This document shows positions 1-8,502 of a DNA stretch of 20,647 nucleotides, piece by piece. The stretch covers positions 1-20,647 of the forward strand of contig USAV01000023.1 in the NCBI GenBank assembly GCA_900552715.1. Direction: 5' to 3'. Below the pieces are notes generated by a model. The model searched no databases, was not told where the DNA came from, and worked only from the letters and a program-made list of their open reading frames with translations. This DNA comes from an uncultured Veillonella sp. (GTDB lineage: Bacteria; Bacillota; Negativicutes; Veillonellales; Veillonellaceae). The position numbers and the translations under genes were made by a program. Position 1 is the first letter of the stretch, and each line of letters begins with the position of its first letter.

Positions 1-2067
1 AATTTGTACAAGCTCTTGTTCAAGACTAGTAGCCTCTTCCTTACGGCTCAATACGGAGGCACGCTTGCGCTTTGTAGCACCACCTGTTAAAGAACCACCC
101 GGTTGGAATTGCTCCCCTGTAAGGGTTACAATGCGCAATTGTTGATTATATTTTTTCTGTAATGCAATAGCCTCATCCATAGAGGATACGACTAACGTAC
201 GGCCTAATAAATATTGGAAGATATGGGCGTACTTATTATCAAAGGAGATACAGTCAACAGCCGTACCTATAACACAACTTTCACGTAACGCTGGCGTATC
301 ATAAGGCTTAGCTTTTACTGAATCCATAGGTAAGAAGGTTACACGGCCACCTTGGATAGATTTCAAATACTTAACACCTTCTGCAGCAGCACGAGCTGTA
401 GTAGTCACAACATGGTTAACACTACCGCCTAATGCCGTTTCAATAGCTGTTGTATATTTGTCCTCAACCGTAAAAAGATCACCAACGGCGCCCGTAATCT
501 GTTCGCGCCAGAACCCTTTACCATTAAGAATATTTTTAGTGCCTTCTAAATAGCCTTCATGCTGTTCTTCCCATTGAGCTAAGAGCTCTAAACGACCTTT
601 TGCACGCTGTTCTTGAGTACGAAGTTTTTGTAACTCTTTGCGTTCCTCACGGGCTTGTATTGCTGCTTCTTTTCCGCCATCAACGAGAGCTTGTCGTTGT
701 GCAGAAATAGCAGTAAATTTCTGACCAAGTGTTTCATATTCAGCACAAGCTGCTTGTAGTTCACTATCTACTTGACCTATTTCAGCCTTTAAAACCTCAC
801 ATTGTTTTATAGACTCTGCCTTACGAGCTTCTAAGCTACGAATACTAGCCTTTGCTGTTTCAATAGCGCTCACAATTTCTAATTGATGTTGCTCAAATGC
901 TTCTCGATTAGATTGTAAGGATTGGAACTTAGCTTGTTCTGCACTTACATCTTCAACAGCTTTTTTATAGTTAGCTTCTAACTCTTCTAATTTAGATTCT
1001 TTCTCTACTAGTTGGGCGCTTTCATCTTGAATCAATTGATTTAAAATGCGTAATTGCTGCTCTTCACCCTTTTGCGTAGCCTCGAGCTCACTAATACGCA
1101 TAGATGTTTCGTCTAGCTCACGGTGAGCGGTCTTTAACTGTTCTTCTAAAAGACGTAAATGACCAGCTAAACGCTCTTCATCACGTTGCTTTTCCGTATA
1201 CTGAGCTTCCCACAATTTAAGCTGTTCTTGCTCTTTAGTGGAAGATGATTGCAATGTATGACGACGAGCTTCTAATTTGGACAATTCCGTTTGAAGCTCA
1301 ATTTCTTCATCCTTAAAAGCAATATTATCGTTTTCAAAACGCGTTAAGAGCCGGTCTGATGTCTTGTAATTATGATAGCCCAATGCCCCATCATAGTCGC
1401 GCTTTGTACGACTTAAGGTCATATATTTCTTAGTCTTTTCAGCCTTTTCAGATAAAGGTCCAAGTTGTTCTTCAATGGTAGCCATAACGTCGCGTACACG
1501 TTCCATATTGCGGTCTGTGCTAGCAATACGACGCAATGCATCTTCTTTATTGATTTTAAAACGAGAAATACCTGCTACATCTTCAAAGATAAGACGACGT
1601 TCTTCAGGCTTAGAATTCAAGATGGCATCAATGCGGTTCTGACCGATAATGGCCATAGAGTCTTTACCAAGACCTGTATCGGCTAGTAATAGATGAATGT
1701 CTTTTAAACGACAAGAGCGCTTATTGATGAGGAATTCACTTTCACCAGTACGATATATACGACGTGTAATGGCTACCTCAGCCATATCTACATCTAGTTG
1801 ATGGTCACTATTATCGAATACAAGAGTAACCTCAGCTGCACTCATTGGCTTACGCTTTTCCGTACCAGAGAAGATAATATCCTCTGCTTTTTGACCACGT
1901 AAATTACGGACATTGGATTCCCCTAAAACCCATTTCATAGCATCCGTAATATTACTTTTACCACTTCCGTTAGGCCCAATAACGGCAGTCATTCCTGGTG
2001 AGAATTTTACAACCGTTTTATCAGCAAACGATTTAAAGCCCTTTAATTCTAACCGAAGTAATTGCAT
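1..2067 (-). CDS. smc: Chromosome segregation ATPase SMC (N-terminal part, cut by window edge)
   Basis: The 689 visible codons begin with an ATG preceded by AAAGGAGG and run off the left edge with no stop. Visible: an ABC-type head with Walker A GPNGSGKS at residues 31-38 and the typical opening MQLLRLELKGFKSF. A long, charged coiled coil rich in E, Q, K and L covers about 170-510. The hinge follows (about 520-670, including GRVTFLPMD and the glycine-rich PGGSLTGG), and the return coil has just begun. SMC proteins are about 1,180 residues, so the C-terminal coil, signature motif and Walker B lie outside. SMC acts with ScpA/ScpB to organise and segregate the chromosome. Its start is 45 bp from the end of the radical SAM gene, so the two are probably co-transcribed. 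Confidence 0.97.
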   Translation of the reverse strand, partial: MQLLRLELKGFKSFADKTVVKFSPGMTAVIGPNGSGKSNITDAMKWVLGESNVRNLRGQKAEDIIFSGTEKRKPMSAAEVTLVFDNSDHQLDVDMAEVAITRRIYRTGESEFLINKRSCRLKDIHLLLADTGLGKDSMAIIGQNRIDAILNSKPEERRLIFEDVAGISRFKINKEDALRRIASTDRNMERVRDVMATIEEQLGPLSEKAEKTKKYMTLSRTKRDYDGALGYHNYKTSDRLLTRFENDNIAFKDEEIELQTELSKLEARRHTLQSSSTKEQEQLKLWEAQYTEKQRDEERLAGHLRLLEEQLKTAHRELDETSMRISELEATQKGEEQQLRILNQLIQDESAQLVEKESKLEELEANYKKAVEDVSAEQAKFQSLQSNREAFEQHQLEIVSAIETAKASIRSLEARKAESIKQCEVLKAEIGQVDSELQAACAEYETLGQKFTAISAQRQALVDGGKEAAIQAREERKELQKLRTQEQRAKGRLELLAQWEEQHEGYLEGTKNILNGKGFWREQITGAVGDLFTVEDKYTTAIETALGGSVNHVVTTTARAAAEGVKYLKSIQGGRVTFLPMDSVKAKPYDTPALRESCVIGTAVDCISFDNKYAHIFQYLLGRTLVVSSMDEAIALQKKYNQQLRIVTLTGEQFQPGGSLTGGATKRKRASVLSRKEEATSLEQELVQI

Positions 2068-2112
2068 GACTGCCTCCTTTCTACTAACAACCCCGAATAA
2101 TCATATCTTTTA

Positions 2113-3264
2113 TTATAACACATATTGTAGGCCATCAATACAGCAACGAACAGTATTTCTCGTACTATCTTCACACCAATCTATGCTAAATTGAGGATAT
2201 TTTTCTTGGAAGTATAAAATATTTCGATTTTTAAGGCCTCGCACCTTAGATGTAAGGTTTCTAGGATACGAAATGACTATCCTATTTTGCATCAATCTAT
2301 CTATATTATTTACATGAGTTCTACATTCAACCTTATAACTATAGTGATTACTTAATGTTGAAAAATTATAAGTATATTGGTCTCCGAAAGAGCTCTCAGA
2401 AAAGCTCTCAGAAAAGTGTTCATCAAAACATCTCTCAATACGCTGTTTATACTGTTCATTTATTACAAGCTCACCCATGGCTGGCTCATAAGGGCCAGCT
2501 ACCAAACTATTACCCGAGTCGAGCTCTTCACTACTTTGTAATCCAGTGCGTATAACCTCAATGTTATGTTGTTCAAACCATTCTTTTAAGAATGCACAAT
2601 ATGTAATAGCTTGCTCAGTACTTAACGGCTTATATTCACCAGATCTATATTGATCTGCTAGTTCCGTATTTTCTATAACAAGAACAGGATAGATTCGTAC
2701 AAAATCTGGTTCTAGTTTAACTACTGCAATAGCGGTTTCTAGAATTGTTTCCCAAGTTTCACCTTTTAATCCTGGTAAAAGCTGAACACCTACAGTCATT
2801 CCACGTTGCTTTAATCGCGCAACAGCATCTACTACCTCTTGAGCTGTGTGACCGCGTTTAGCATCGACTAAAATACCATCATTCATAGATTGTACGCCAA
2901 GCTCTACTGTTTTTACGCCATAGGATAGTAACAATGAGATAGCCTCATCCCCAACAGCATCAGGCCGTGTAGAGCAGCGTATACCATCAATTATGCCGCT
3001 CTTAAGCATCTCAGAAGCTGGAGCTAGTAATTGATGTTGTAACTCTGTATGGATAGCTGTAAATGATCCACCATAAAAGGCGACCTCCCAATACTTGTCG
3101 TTCCGTTTACTACCTACATAATCTGCAATCGTATCTTTAATATAATCCGGTGTTAGGTGACTAATACCAGATTGGCCTGTAATACGAGACTGGTTACAAA
3201 ATGTACATACATATGGACACCCTACATGAGGAATAAAAAATGGTATCATACCAAATGGTTTCAT
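2113..3264 (-). CDS. Radical SAM protein, Elp3-like core without acetyltransferase domain
   Basis: A 383-residue protein. In this numbering the N-terminal cysteines form CX3CX2C (CPYVCTFC, residues 16-23), which binds the 4Fe-4S cluster used to cleave S-adenosylmethionine. Further family marks are the glycine-rich YGGSFTA and the VELGVQSM segment. It resembles the Elp3/HemN-like proteins that Firmicutes often encode between rnc and smc; the substrate is unknown to me. There is no GNAT domain, so it is unlikely to be a full Elp3 tRNA-modifying enzyme. A GTG two codons upstream (3270) directly abuts the GGGAGG ribosome site. The ATG at 3264 has 6-nt spacing and is preferred. The C-terminal half is more variable and contains a small FSES/FSES repeat. 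Confidence 0.85.
   Translation of the reverse strand: MKPFGMIPFFIPHVGCPYVCTFCNQSRITGQSGISHLTPDYIKDTIADYVGSKRNDKYWEVAFYGGSFTAIHTELQHQLLAPASEMLKSGIIDGIRCSTRPDAVGDEAISLLLSYGVKTVELGVQSMNDGILVDAKRGHTAQEVVDAVARLKQRGMTVGVQLLPGLKGETWETILETAIAVVKLEPDFVRIYPVLVIENTELADQYRSGEYKPLSTEQAITYCAFLKEWFEQHNIEVIRTGLQSSEELDSGNSLVAGPYEPAMGELVINEQYKQRIERCFDEHFSESFSESSFGDQYTYNFSTLSNHYSYKVECRTHVNNIDRLMQNRIVISYPRNLTSKVRGLKNRNILYFQEKYPQFSIDWCEDSTRNTVRCCIDGLQYVL
2391..2414. repeat. Two 12-bp tandem copies inside the radical SAM gene
   Basis: The unit agctctcagaaa occurs twice head to tail and encodes a repeated Ser-Glu-Ser-Phe stretch near the middle of the C-terminal half. The unit is a multiple of three, so slippage would change length without breaking the frame. 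Confidence 0.7.
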
Positions 3265-3375
3265 AGTCACCCTCCCTTCTTATAAATTTAAATTAGTTAA
3301 AAATCTTATATATTAATACATTAAATCCACGTATTTAATTATTGTGATATGTAATTAATATATTAAGATATAAGG

Positions 3376-3402
3376 TTTTTGATATAAATTTTTTGATATA
3401 AA
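3376..3402. repeat. Short AT-rich direct repeat, 14-bp period
   Basis: Two copies of a tttttgatataaa-type unit (gatataaa at 3381-3388 and 3395-3402) lie in the AT-rich gap upstream of the radical SAM gene. The gap 3265-3447 must hold the promoter for radical SAM-smc, but it is so AT-rich that I cannot single out -35/-10 boxes with confidence. Confidence 0.45.
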
Positions 3403-3447
3403 GATCGTAAAATAAATATATGTATTATTCTATATATCATTATACAG

Positions 3448-3471
3448 AAAAAAGCGCCATTAGGCGCTTTT
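3448..3471 (-). terminator. Intrinsic terminator of the fapR-fab-rnc operon
   Basis: On the minus strand, the stem AAAAGCGCC / GGCGCTTTT with loop TAAT is followed by a run of T. It begins right at the rnc stop codon and closes the long lipid-synthesis operon. Confidence 0.85.
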
Positions 3472-4209
3472 CTATTTGGCCATTAACTGTTCTAGCGTTA
3501 ATTGAGCCGCATGTTGTTCTGCAATTTTTTTACTTTTACCAGAGCCTGCCTCGTAAGTAACACCATCAATTTCTACCACCATATGGAAGGTTTTAGCATG
3601 ATCCGGGCCACTTTCACTGAGTAAGCGATAGACAATATGTTTATCACCATCCCGTTGTACATATTCTTGTAACAAAGTTTTATAATCTTTGCCACGCTTA
3701 CCTTCTAAGGCTTGCTTGATATACGTAATAAGATGCTTTAAAACGAAGTTCATCGCCGTTTGATAATCTGTAGAAATATAGATAGCGCCGATGAGAGACT
3801 CAAAGGTATCCGCTAAAATAGAATTACGATCATTACCACCAGAAGCTCGTTCGCCATGACCGAGCAATAAATATTGCCCTAGCTGCAAAGAACGACTTAC
3901 AGATGCTAAAGAATCCTCACACACTGTAGCGGCCTTAATTTTCGTCAAATTACCTTCGGCCATGTCTGGATAGGTCTTAAATAGGTATTCCCCAATAATA
4001 AGATCTAAAACGGCATCGCCTAAAAACTCTAATCGCTGATTGTGATTAATATGCTTTGATTTATGTTCATTCGCATAAGATGTATGTGTAAAAGCACAAT
4101 CTAAAATGGATATATCTGACACAGGTATGTCTAAACGAGCAACAAGCCCATGAAGAGATTCTTCACGAGCTTGTGTCATCTTACTCTTATGCGCTTCAAC
4201 AGCTACCAT
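3472..4209 (-). CDS. rnc: Ribonuclease III
   Basis: A 245-residue protein of normal family length. The RNase III signature RLEFLGDAVL lies in the N-terminal half, with the second acidic catalytic patch ADTFESLIGAIY around residue 125-135. A C-terminal double-stranded-RNA-binding domain runs from about DYKTLLQEYVQ to the end. It cleaves double-stranded RNA, including the 30S rRNA precursor. The ATG overlaps the fabF stop by one base (TAATG), implying translational coupling; only a weak GAAG precedes it. An in-frame ATG at 4179 is possible but no better supported. Its place as last gene of a fab operon, close to smc, is the common Firmicute arrangement. Confidence 0.95.
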   Translation of the reverse strand: MVAVEAHKSKMTQAREESLHGLVARLDIPVSDISILDCAFTHTSYANEHKSKHINHNQRLEFLGDAVLDLIIGEYLFKTYPDMAEGNLTKIKAATVCEDSLASVSRSLQLGQYLLLGHGERASGGNDRNSILADTFESLIGAIYISTDYQTAMNFVLKHLITYIKQALEGKRGKDYKTLLQEYVQRDGDKHIVYRLLSESGPDHAKTFHMVVEIDGVTYEAGSGKSKKIAEQHAAQLTLEQLMAK

Positions 4210-5453
4210 TAGTCTTCATAACGGCGTACGCAAAGTGTACCGTTATGACCACCAAAACCGAAAGAGTTGGAAAGAGCACATTTAACTTGAAGGTCACGTG
4301 CGCCTTCACGAACATAGTCTAGATCCAAACCTTCATCAGGATTGTCACAGTTGATTGTAGGATGAACTTTACCAGTTTCGATAGCCATCGCCATAACGAT
4401 AGTTTCGATAGCACCAGCAGCACCTAACAAGTGACCTGTCATGGATTTTGTAGAGTTAACAGCGATGTTTTTAGCATGATCGCCGAACAATTCTTTAATA
4501 GCCAATGTTTCATTTTTGTCATTAAGGCCAGTAGATGTACCATGAGCATTGATGTAGTTAACGTCTTTAGGATCGATACCTGCATCTTTAATTGCCAATT
4601 CCATACATTTACGAGCTTGTACACCACCTGGAGCTGGTGCAGTAATATGGTAAGCATCGCCATTAGTACCATAACCTACAACTTCAGCGTAGATATGAGC
4701 ACCACGAGCTTTTGCGTGTTCTAATTCTTCAAGAACAACGATACCAGAACCTTCACCCATTACGAAACCATCGCGATCGCGGTCAAATGGACGAGATGCT
4801 TTTGTTGGTTCGTCATTGCGTGTAGACATAGCTTTCATAGCTGCGAAACCAGCTACAGCTGCTGGAGATACAGCTGCTTCAGTACCACCAGCGAACATGA
4901 TATCAGCATCACCACGTTGGATGATACGGAACGCATCGCCAATAGCATTTGTACCAGAAGTACAAGCTGTTACGTCTGTAATAACAGGACCTTTAAGGCC
5001 AAGACGGATGGATACACGTGCAGATGTCATATTTGCAATCATCATAGGAACTGCAAATGGGCTTACACGGCCAGGACCTTTTTCGAATAATGTTTCATAT
5101 ACTTCATGGATAGAGTCGATACCACCAATACCAGTACCAACTACAGTACCACAACGATCTAAATCTTCTTTATCTAAATCAAGATCAGCATCTTCACAAG
5201 CAAGAACAGCAGCACCGATAGCCAATTCAACAGAACGGTCCATACGACGAGCTTCTTTTTTATCGACACCATAGTTTGTAACATCAAAATCTTTTACTTC
5301 ACCAGCAATGCGTGTTGCATACTCAGATGCATCAAAGCGTGTAATTGGCCCAATACCAGATTGACCTGCCAATAACGCATTGTAGAAGTTCTCTTTACCG
5401 ATACCTACAGGAGTCACTGCCCCTAAGCCAGTAATTACTACACGTTTTTCCAA
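4209..5453 (-). CDS. fabF: 3-oxoacyl-ACP synthase II (FabF)
   Basis: A 414-residue thiolase-fold condensing enzyme that elongates acyl-ACP with malonyl-ACP. It opens with RVVITGLGAVTPVG. The Cys-His-His triad is visible as Cys164 in TACTSGTNAIGD, the His in NAHGTSTGLND (about 304) and the His in MTGHLLGAAGA (about 341). The C-terminus carries SNSFGFGGHNGTL. The start codon is TTG, with AGGTGG five bases upstream and no nearby ATG that would preserve the family N-terminus. It lies 36 bp after the fabK-like gene. FabF is a classical FapR-regulon member. Confidence 0.96.
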   Translation of the reverse strand: MEKRVVITGLGAVTPVGIGKENFYNALLAGQSGIGPITRFDASEYATRIAGEVKDFDVTNYGVDKKEARRMDRSVELAIGAAVLACEDADLDLDKEDLDRCGTVVGTGIGGIDSIHEVYETLFEKGPGRVSPFAVPMMIANMTSARVSIRLGLKGPVITDVTACTSGTNAIGDAFRIIQRGDADIMFAGGTEAAVSPAAVAGFAAMKAMSTRNDEPTKASRPFDRDRDGFVMGEGSGIVVLEELEHAKARGAHIYAEVVGYGTNGDAYHITAPAPGGVQARKCMELAIKDAGIDPKDVNYINAHGTSTGLNDKNETLAIKELFGDHAKNIAVNSTKSMTGHLLGAAGAIETIVMAMAIETGKVHPTINCDNPDEGLDLDYVREGARDLQVKCALSNSFGFGGHNGTLCVRRYED

Positions 5454-5489
5454 TTATTCCACCTCTTATAGCTATACAGCCCTTTTAAA

Positions 5490-6446
5490 TTAATCAATCT
5501 CTGCTACTTGCTGTTTGAGTTGAGCAAAGATATCTTTAACTGGCATAATCTTGTCGACTTTTCTCATATTATTGCCAGAGAACACCAAACCTGTTTCCAC
5601 ATCACCTTGTTGTGCACGAGATAGAGCACGGATGATACAGAATTTATGGGAACAATGTTTCAAACAGTTATCACACACCGTTGGAGGTGCTACAGTACCG
5701 TCTAATACAGATTCAGCAAATTTATTTTTTATTGCTTGTCCAGGCAAACCTACAGGACTTTGAATTAATACAATATCCTCAGGATTAGTAGCCCGTACAT
5801 ACATTTTTTTCAATTCGTCAGATGCATTACATTCATCAGAAGCCGCAAAACGACTACCCATTTGAACGCCACTAGCACCTAATTTCAACATTTCTACGAT
5901 GTCACGACCATCAAGAACACCACCAGCACCAATTACTGGAATGTTTTTAACAGCAGCTACAACTTCTGGAACGATTTCTCGAGCGGAACGATCCGTACCC
6001 AAGTGACCACCAGCCTCGCAACCTTCTACGATGACTGCTGCTGCACCTAGACCTTCAGAAATGCGAGCTAATTTTGCGGACGAAACAATTGGTACAATTG
6101 GAGTACCAGACTCTTTGCCCATTGCGAACATATCTCTTGAAAAACCAGCACCTGCTACTACAAGATCAATGCCCTCTTCGATGGCAGTTTTTACTAAGCC
6201 AGCAAATTGTGTGGCTGCTACCATCGCATTTATACCAATAATACCCGTAGGTGATAATTTTCTAGCTAATTGTATTTCGTATCGTAATTCATCAAATGGC
6301 AAACCGGATGCTGCAATAAGGCCGATACCACCTTCATTTGCAACGGCTGCTGCCAAGCGAGCTGTAGACAATCTAATCGCCATACCACCTTGAATGATAG
6401 GTACTTTGGCCACTAGATTCCCAATGCGAAGTTCAGGGAGCTTCAC
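5490..6446 (-). CDS. FabK/nitronate-monooxygenase-type flavoprotein with C-terminal cysteine cluster (UfaA-like?)
   Basis: A TIM-barrel FMN protein of about 318 residues. The N-terminus (KVPIIQGGMA), the flavin-binding GAGG and GASGVQMGSRF segments, and the catalytic-type His in VEGCEAGGHLG place it in the FabK/NMO superfamily. Unlike the two other copies in this window it has four cysteines in CX2CX3CX4C (CDNCLKHCSHKFC, residues 258-270), followed by the tail GLVFSGNNMRKVDKIMP. It sits between acpP and fabF, so a role in fatty-acid synthesis is likely. From memory, an NMO-like protein called UfaA is needed for anaerobic unsaturated-fatty-acid synthesis in Neisseria; equivalence is inference. 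I chose the GTG at 6446 because AGGAGG is 8 nt away. The TTG at 6452 is only 2 nt from it. Confidence 0.88.
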   Translation of the reverse strand: MKLPELRIGNLVAKVPIIQGGMAIRLSTARLAAAVANEGGIGLIAASGLPFDELRYEIQLARKLSPTGIIGINAMVAATQFAGLVKTAIEEGIDLVVAGAGFSRDMFAMGKESGTPIVPIVSSAKLARISEGLGAAAVIVEGCEAGGHLGTDRSAREIVPEVVAAVKNIPVIGAGGVLDGRDIVEMLKLGASGVQMGSRFAASDECNASDELKKMYVRATNPEDIVLIQSPVGLPGQAIKNKFAESVLDGTVAPPTVCDNCLKHCSHKFCIIRALSRAQQGDVETGLVFSGNNMRKVDKIMPVKDIFAQLKQQVAEID

Positions 6447-6476
6447 TATCAAATCCTCCTGTAAATAAAACCGGTT

Positions 6477-6515
6477 GGGAGGCCACTCGGCCTCCCGTGC
6501 GGCTGAATTGTCAGC
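6477..6515 (-). other. Two tandem hairpins between acpP and the fabK-like gene
   Basis: In transcript order the first hairpin is GCTGA-CAAT-TCAGC (6515-6502) and the second is GGGAGGCC-GAGT-GGCCTCCC (6496-6477). The second is followed after six bases by TTTTATTT. This is the largest gap in the operon. A leaky terminator or an RNA-processing/stabilising element that raises acpP transcript over downstream genes would fit, since ACP is needed in large amounts. Confidence 0.6.
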
Positions 6516-6523
6516 TTTACAGC

Positions 6524-6754
6524 TTATTTAGCAGAATCAATATATTCTACTGTATCCTTAACGGTTTTGATTTTTTCTGCAACATCGTCAGGGATTTCAA
6601 CATTGAATTCTTCTTCGAATGCCATGATCAATTCAACGATATCTAAGGAGTCAGCGCCTAAGTCGTCGATGAATGTAGAATCAATGGTAACTTCAGCTTC
6701 ATCAACGCCTAATTGTTCCACAACGATTGCTTTTACTTTATCGAAAGTGTTCAT
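6524..6754 (-). CDS. acpP: Acyl carrier protein
   Basis: A 76-residue acidic protein with the DSL motif GADSLDIVEL; Ser36 is the attachment site for 4'-phosphopantetheine. It carries growing acyl chains between the Fab enzymes of this operon. The ATG at 6754 has an excellent ribosome site (AAAGGAGGTGA). An upstream in-frame TTG (6775) lies inside or before that site and would add seven non-family residues, so it was rejected. It is separated from fabG by about 50 bp. Confidence 0.97.
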   Translation of the reverse strand: MNTFDKVKAIVVEQLGVDEAEVTIDSTFIDDLGADSLDIVELIMAFEEEFNVEIPDDVAEKIKTVKDTVEYIDSAK

Positions 6755-6805
6755 TGGTGGTTCACCTCCTTTCAAAGTGTATTTATATATAGTCTAATTT
6801 TGAAA

Positions 6806-7549
6806 CTACATCACCATACCGCCATCTACATTGATGACTTGGCCTGTAATATAGTTAGCAAAATCGCTAGCAAGGAATGTTGCTACTGTTGCTACTTCTT
6901 CAGCATCAGCCATACGGCCCAATGGAATTTCAGCAACCATAGCTTCTTTAACTTTTTCTGGCAATACGTCAGTCATATCAGTATTGATAAATCCTGGTGC
7001 AATAGCATTAACAGTAATGCCACGGCTCGCTAATTCTTTAGCGCAGGATTTAGTGAATCCAATTACGCCAGCTTTAGAAGCTGCGTAGTTAGTTTGACCG
7101 GCATTACCCATAACGCCTACAACAGATGTCATGTTAATAATATGACCAGAACGTTGTTTCATCATGATTTTAGATACTGCTTTAGTTACTAAATATACAC
7201 CTTTAAGGTTGATATCTATAACAGCATCAAAATCTTCGTCTTTCATACGCATCAACAAACCGTCACGCGTAATACCCGCATTATTTACGAGAATATCAAT
7301 GTGACCAAACTCTTTGTGAGCTTCTTCCACCATAGCTGCAACTTCATCAGCATTAGCTACATTGGCTTTAATTTTAATGGCTTTACGGCCTAAAGCTTGT
7401 ACAGCTTCAACAGTTTCTTGAGCTGCACCTTCGCTACCGCTATAGTTAACTACCACATCAGCACCAGATTTTGCCAAATTGATAGCTACAGCGCGACCAA
7501 TGCCACGGGATGCGCCAGTTACAATGGCTACTTTACCCTCTAAATGCAT
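6806..7549 (-). CDS. fabG: 3-oxoacyl-ACP reductase (FabG)
   Basis: A 247-residue short-chain dehydrogenase that reduces 3-oxoacyl-ACP with NADPH. Visible: the Rossmann motif TGASRGIG (11-18), NNAG (89-92), and the catalytic Ser142, Tyr155 and Lys159 in the family pattern. The glycine-rich C-terminus is typical of FabG. The ATG starts one base after the fabD stop, with AAAGGGG upstream, so the two are translated together. Confidence 0.96.
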   Translation of the reverse strand: MHLEGKVAIVTGASRGIGRAVAINLAKSGADVVVNYSGSEGAAQETVEAVQALGRKAIKIKANVANADEVAAMVEEAHKEFGHIDILVNNAGITRDGLLMRMKDEDFDAVIDINLKGVYLVTKAVSKIMMKQRSGHIINMTSVVGVMGNAGQTNYAASKAGVIGFTKSCAKELASRGITVNAIAPGFINTDMTDVLPEKVKEAMVAEIPLGRMADAEEVATVATFLASDFANYITGQVINVDGGMVM

Positions 7550-7550
7550 T

Positions 7551-8492
7551 TTATCGAACCCCTTTCAAAAATTCAAGCGTTTTCTCTAAGGATGCAATGT
7601 CTTCAACATTGGCTAATTCCATATCTTTATTGATCTTTTTAGTAAAGCCAGTAAGTACTTTACCAGGACCTACTTCAACGAATCGAGTTACACCAAAGTT
7701 AACCATTTCAGCTACGCAGTCTTCCCACAATACAGGGTTAGCAGCTTGTGTAACTAAGGACTCTTTAATTTCGTTTGCATTAGTCAAAATTTTACCTGTA
7801 ACATTTGCTACTACAGGAATTTGAGCATCGCTCACTTGGATTTTATCCAACTCTTCTTTTAAACGAAGAGCCGCAGGTTCCATCAAACGGCTGTGGAATG
7901 GAGCACTTACAGGAAGCATAACAGCACGTTTTGCACCAGCTTCTTTCATCTTTTCTGCTGCAGTTTCTACCGCTGCTGTTTCACCAGCAATAACGATTTG
8001 ACCTGGGCAGTTGAAGTTAACTGCTTGTACAGAACCAACAGAATCGTTAACCTCTTTACAAATTTCTACAACTTGTTCACGAGGTAAAGCTAGAATTGCG
8101 GCCATAGCACCTTTGCCCAATGGCACAGCTTCTTGCATATATTCACCGCGTTTATGAACAACATACACAGCATCTTTAAAGTTCAATACACCTGCTGCTA
8201 CAAGAGCGCTGTATTCACCAAGACTATGACCACCTACGATATCAGGTGTAAAGCCTTGCTCTTTAAGGACTTCATAGCAAGCTACAGATGCAGTTAAAAT
8301 AGCTGGTTGTGTATTAGCTGTTTTAACAAGTTCAGTATCAGGACCTTCAAAGCACAATTTGGTAATAGAGTAACCAAGTGCTTCATCAGCTTCTTCAAAA
8401 CGTTGTTTCACAATAGGATATGCATTGTACAAATCTTGTAACATGCCTACTTTTTGGGAACCTTGACCGGGAAAAACAAATGCCGTTTTCAT
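7551..8492 (-). CDS. fabD: Malonyl-CoA:ACP transacylase (FabD)
   Basis: A 313-residue enzyme that moves malonyl from CoA to ACP. It opens with FVFPGQGSQ. The nucleophile is Ser90 in GGHSLGEYSALVAAG and the catalytic His200 lies in SAPFHSRLM. The ATG at 8492 follows AAGGAGG with five bases between. That ribosome site contains the TAA stop of fabK, which couples the two genes. A TTG further upstream (8513) would add seven residues that do not belong to the family. Confidence 0.96.
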   Translation of the reverse strand: MKTAFVFPGQGSQKVGMLQDLYNAYPIVKQRFEEADEALGYSITKLCFEGPDTELVKTANTQPAILTASVACYEVLKEQGFTPDIVGGHSLGEYSALVAAGVLNFKDAVYVVHKRGEYMQEAVPLGKGAMAAILALPREQVVEICKEVNDSVGSVQAVNFNCPGQIVIAGETAAVETAAEKMKEAGAKRAVMLPVSAPFHSRLMEPAALRLKEELDKIQVSDAQIPVVANVTGKILTNANEIKESLVTQAANPVLWEDCVAEMVNFGVTRFVEVGPGKVLTGFTKKINKDMELANVEDIASLEKTLEFLKGVR

Positions 8493-8502
8493 AAGGGCCT
8501 CC

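Noticed and set aside
3376..3402. CRISPR-like or iteron repeat
   Set aside because: Only two short AT-rich copies with a 14-bp period; no spacers and no replication context.
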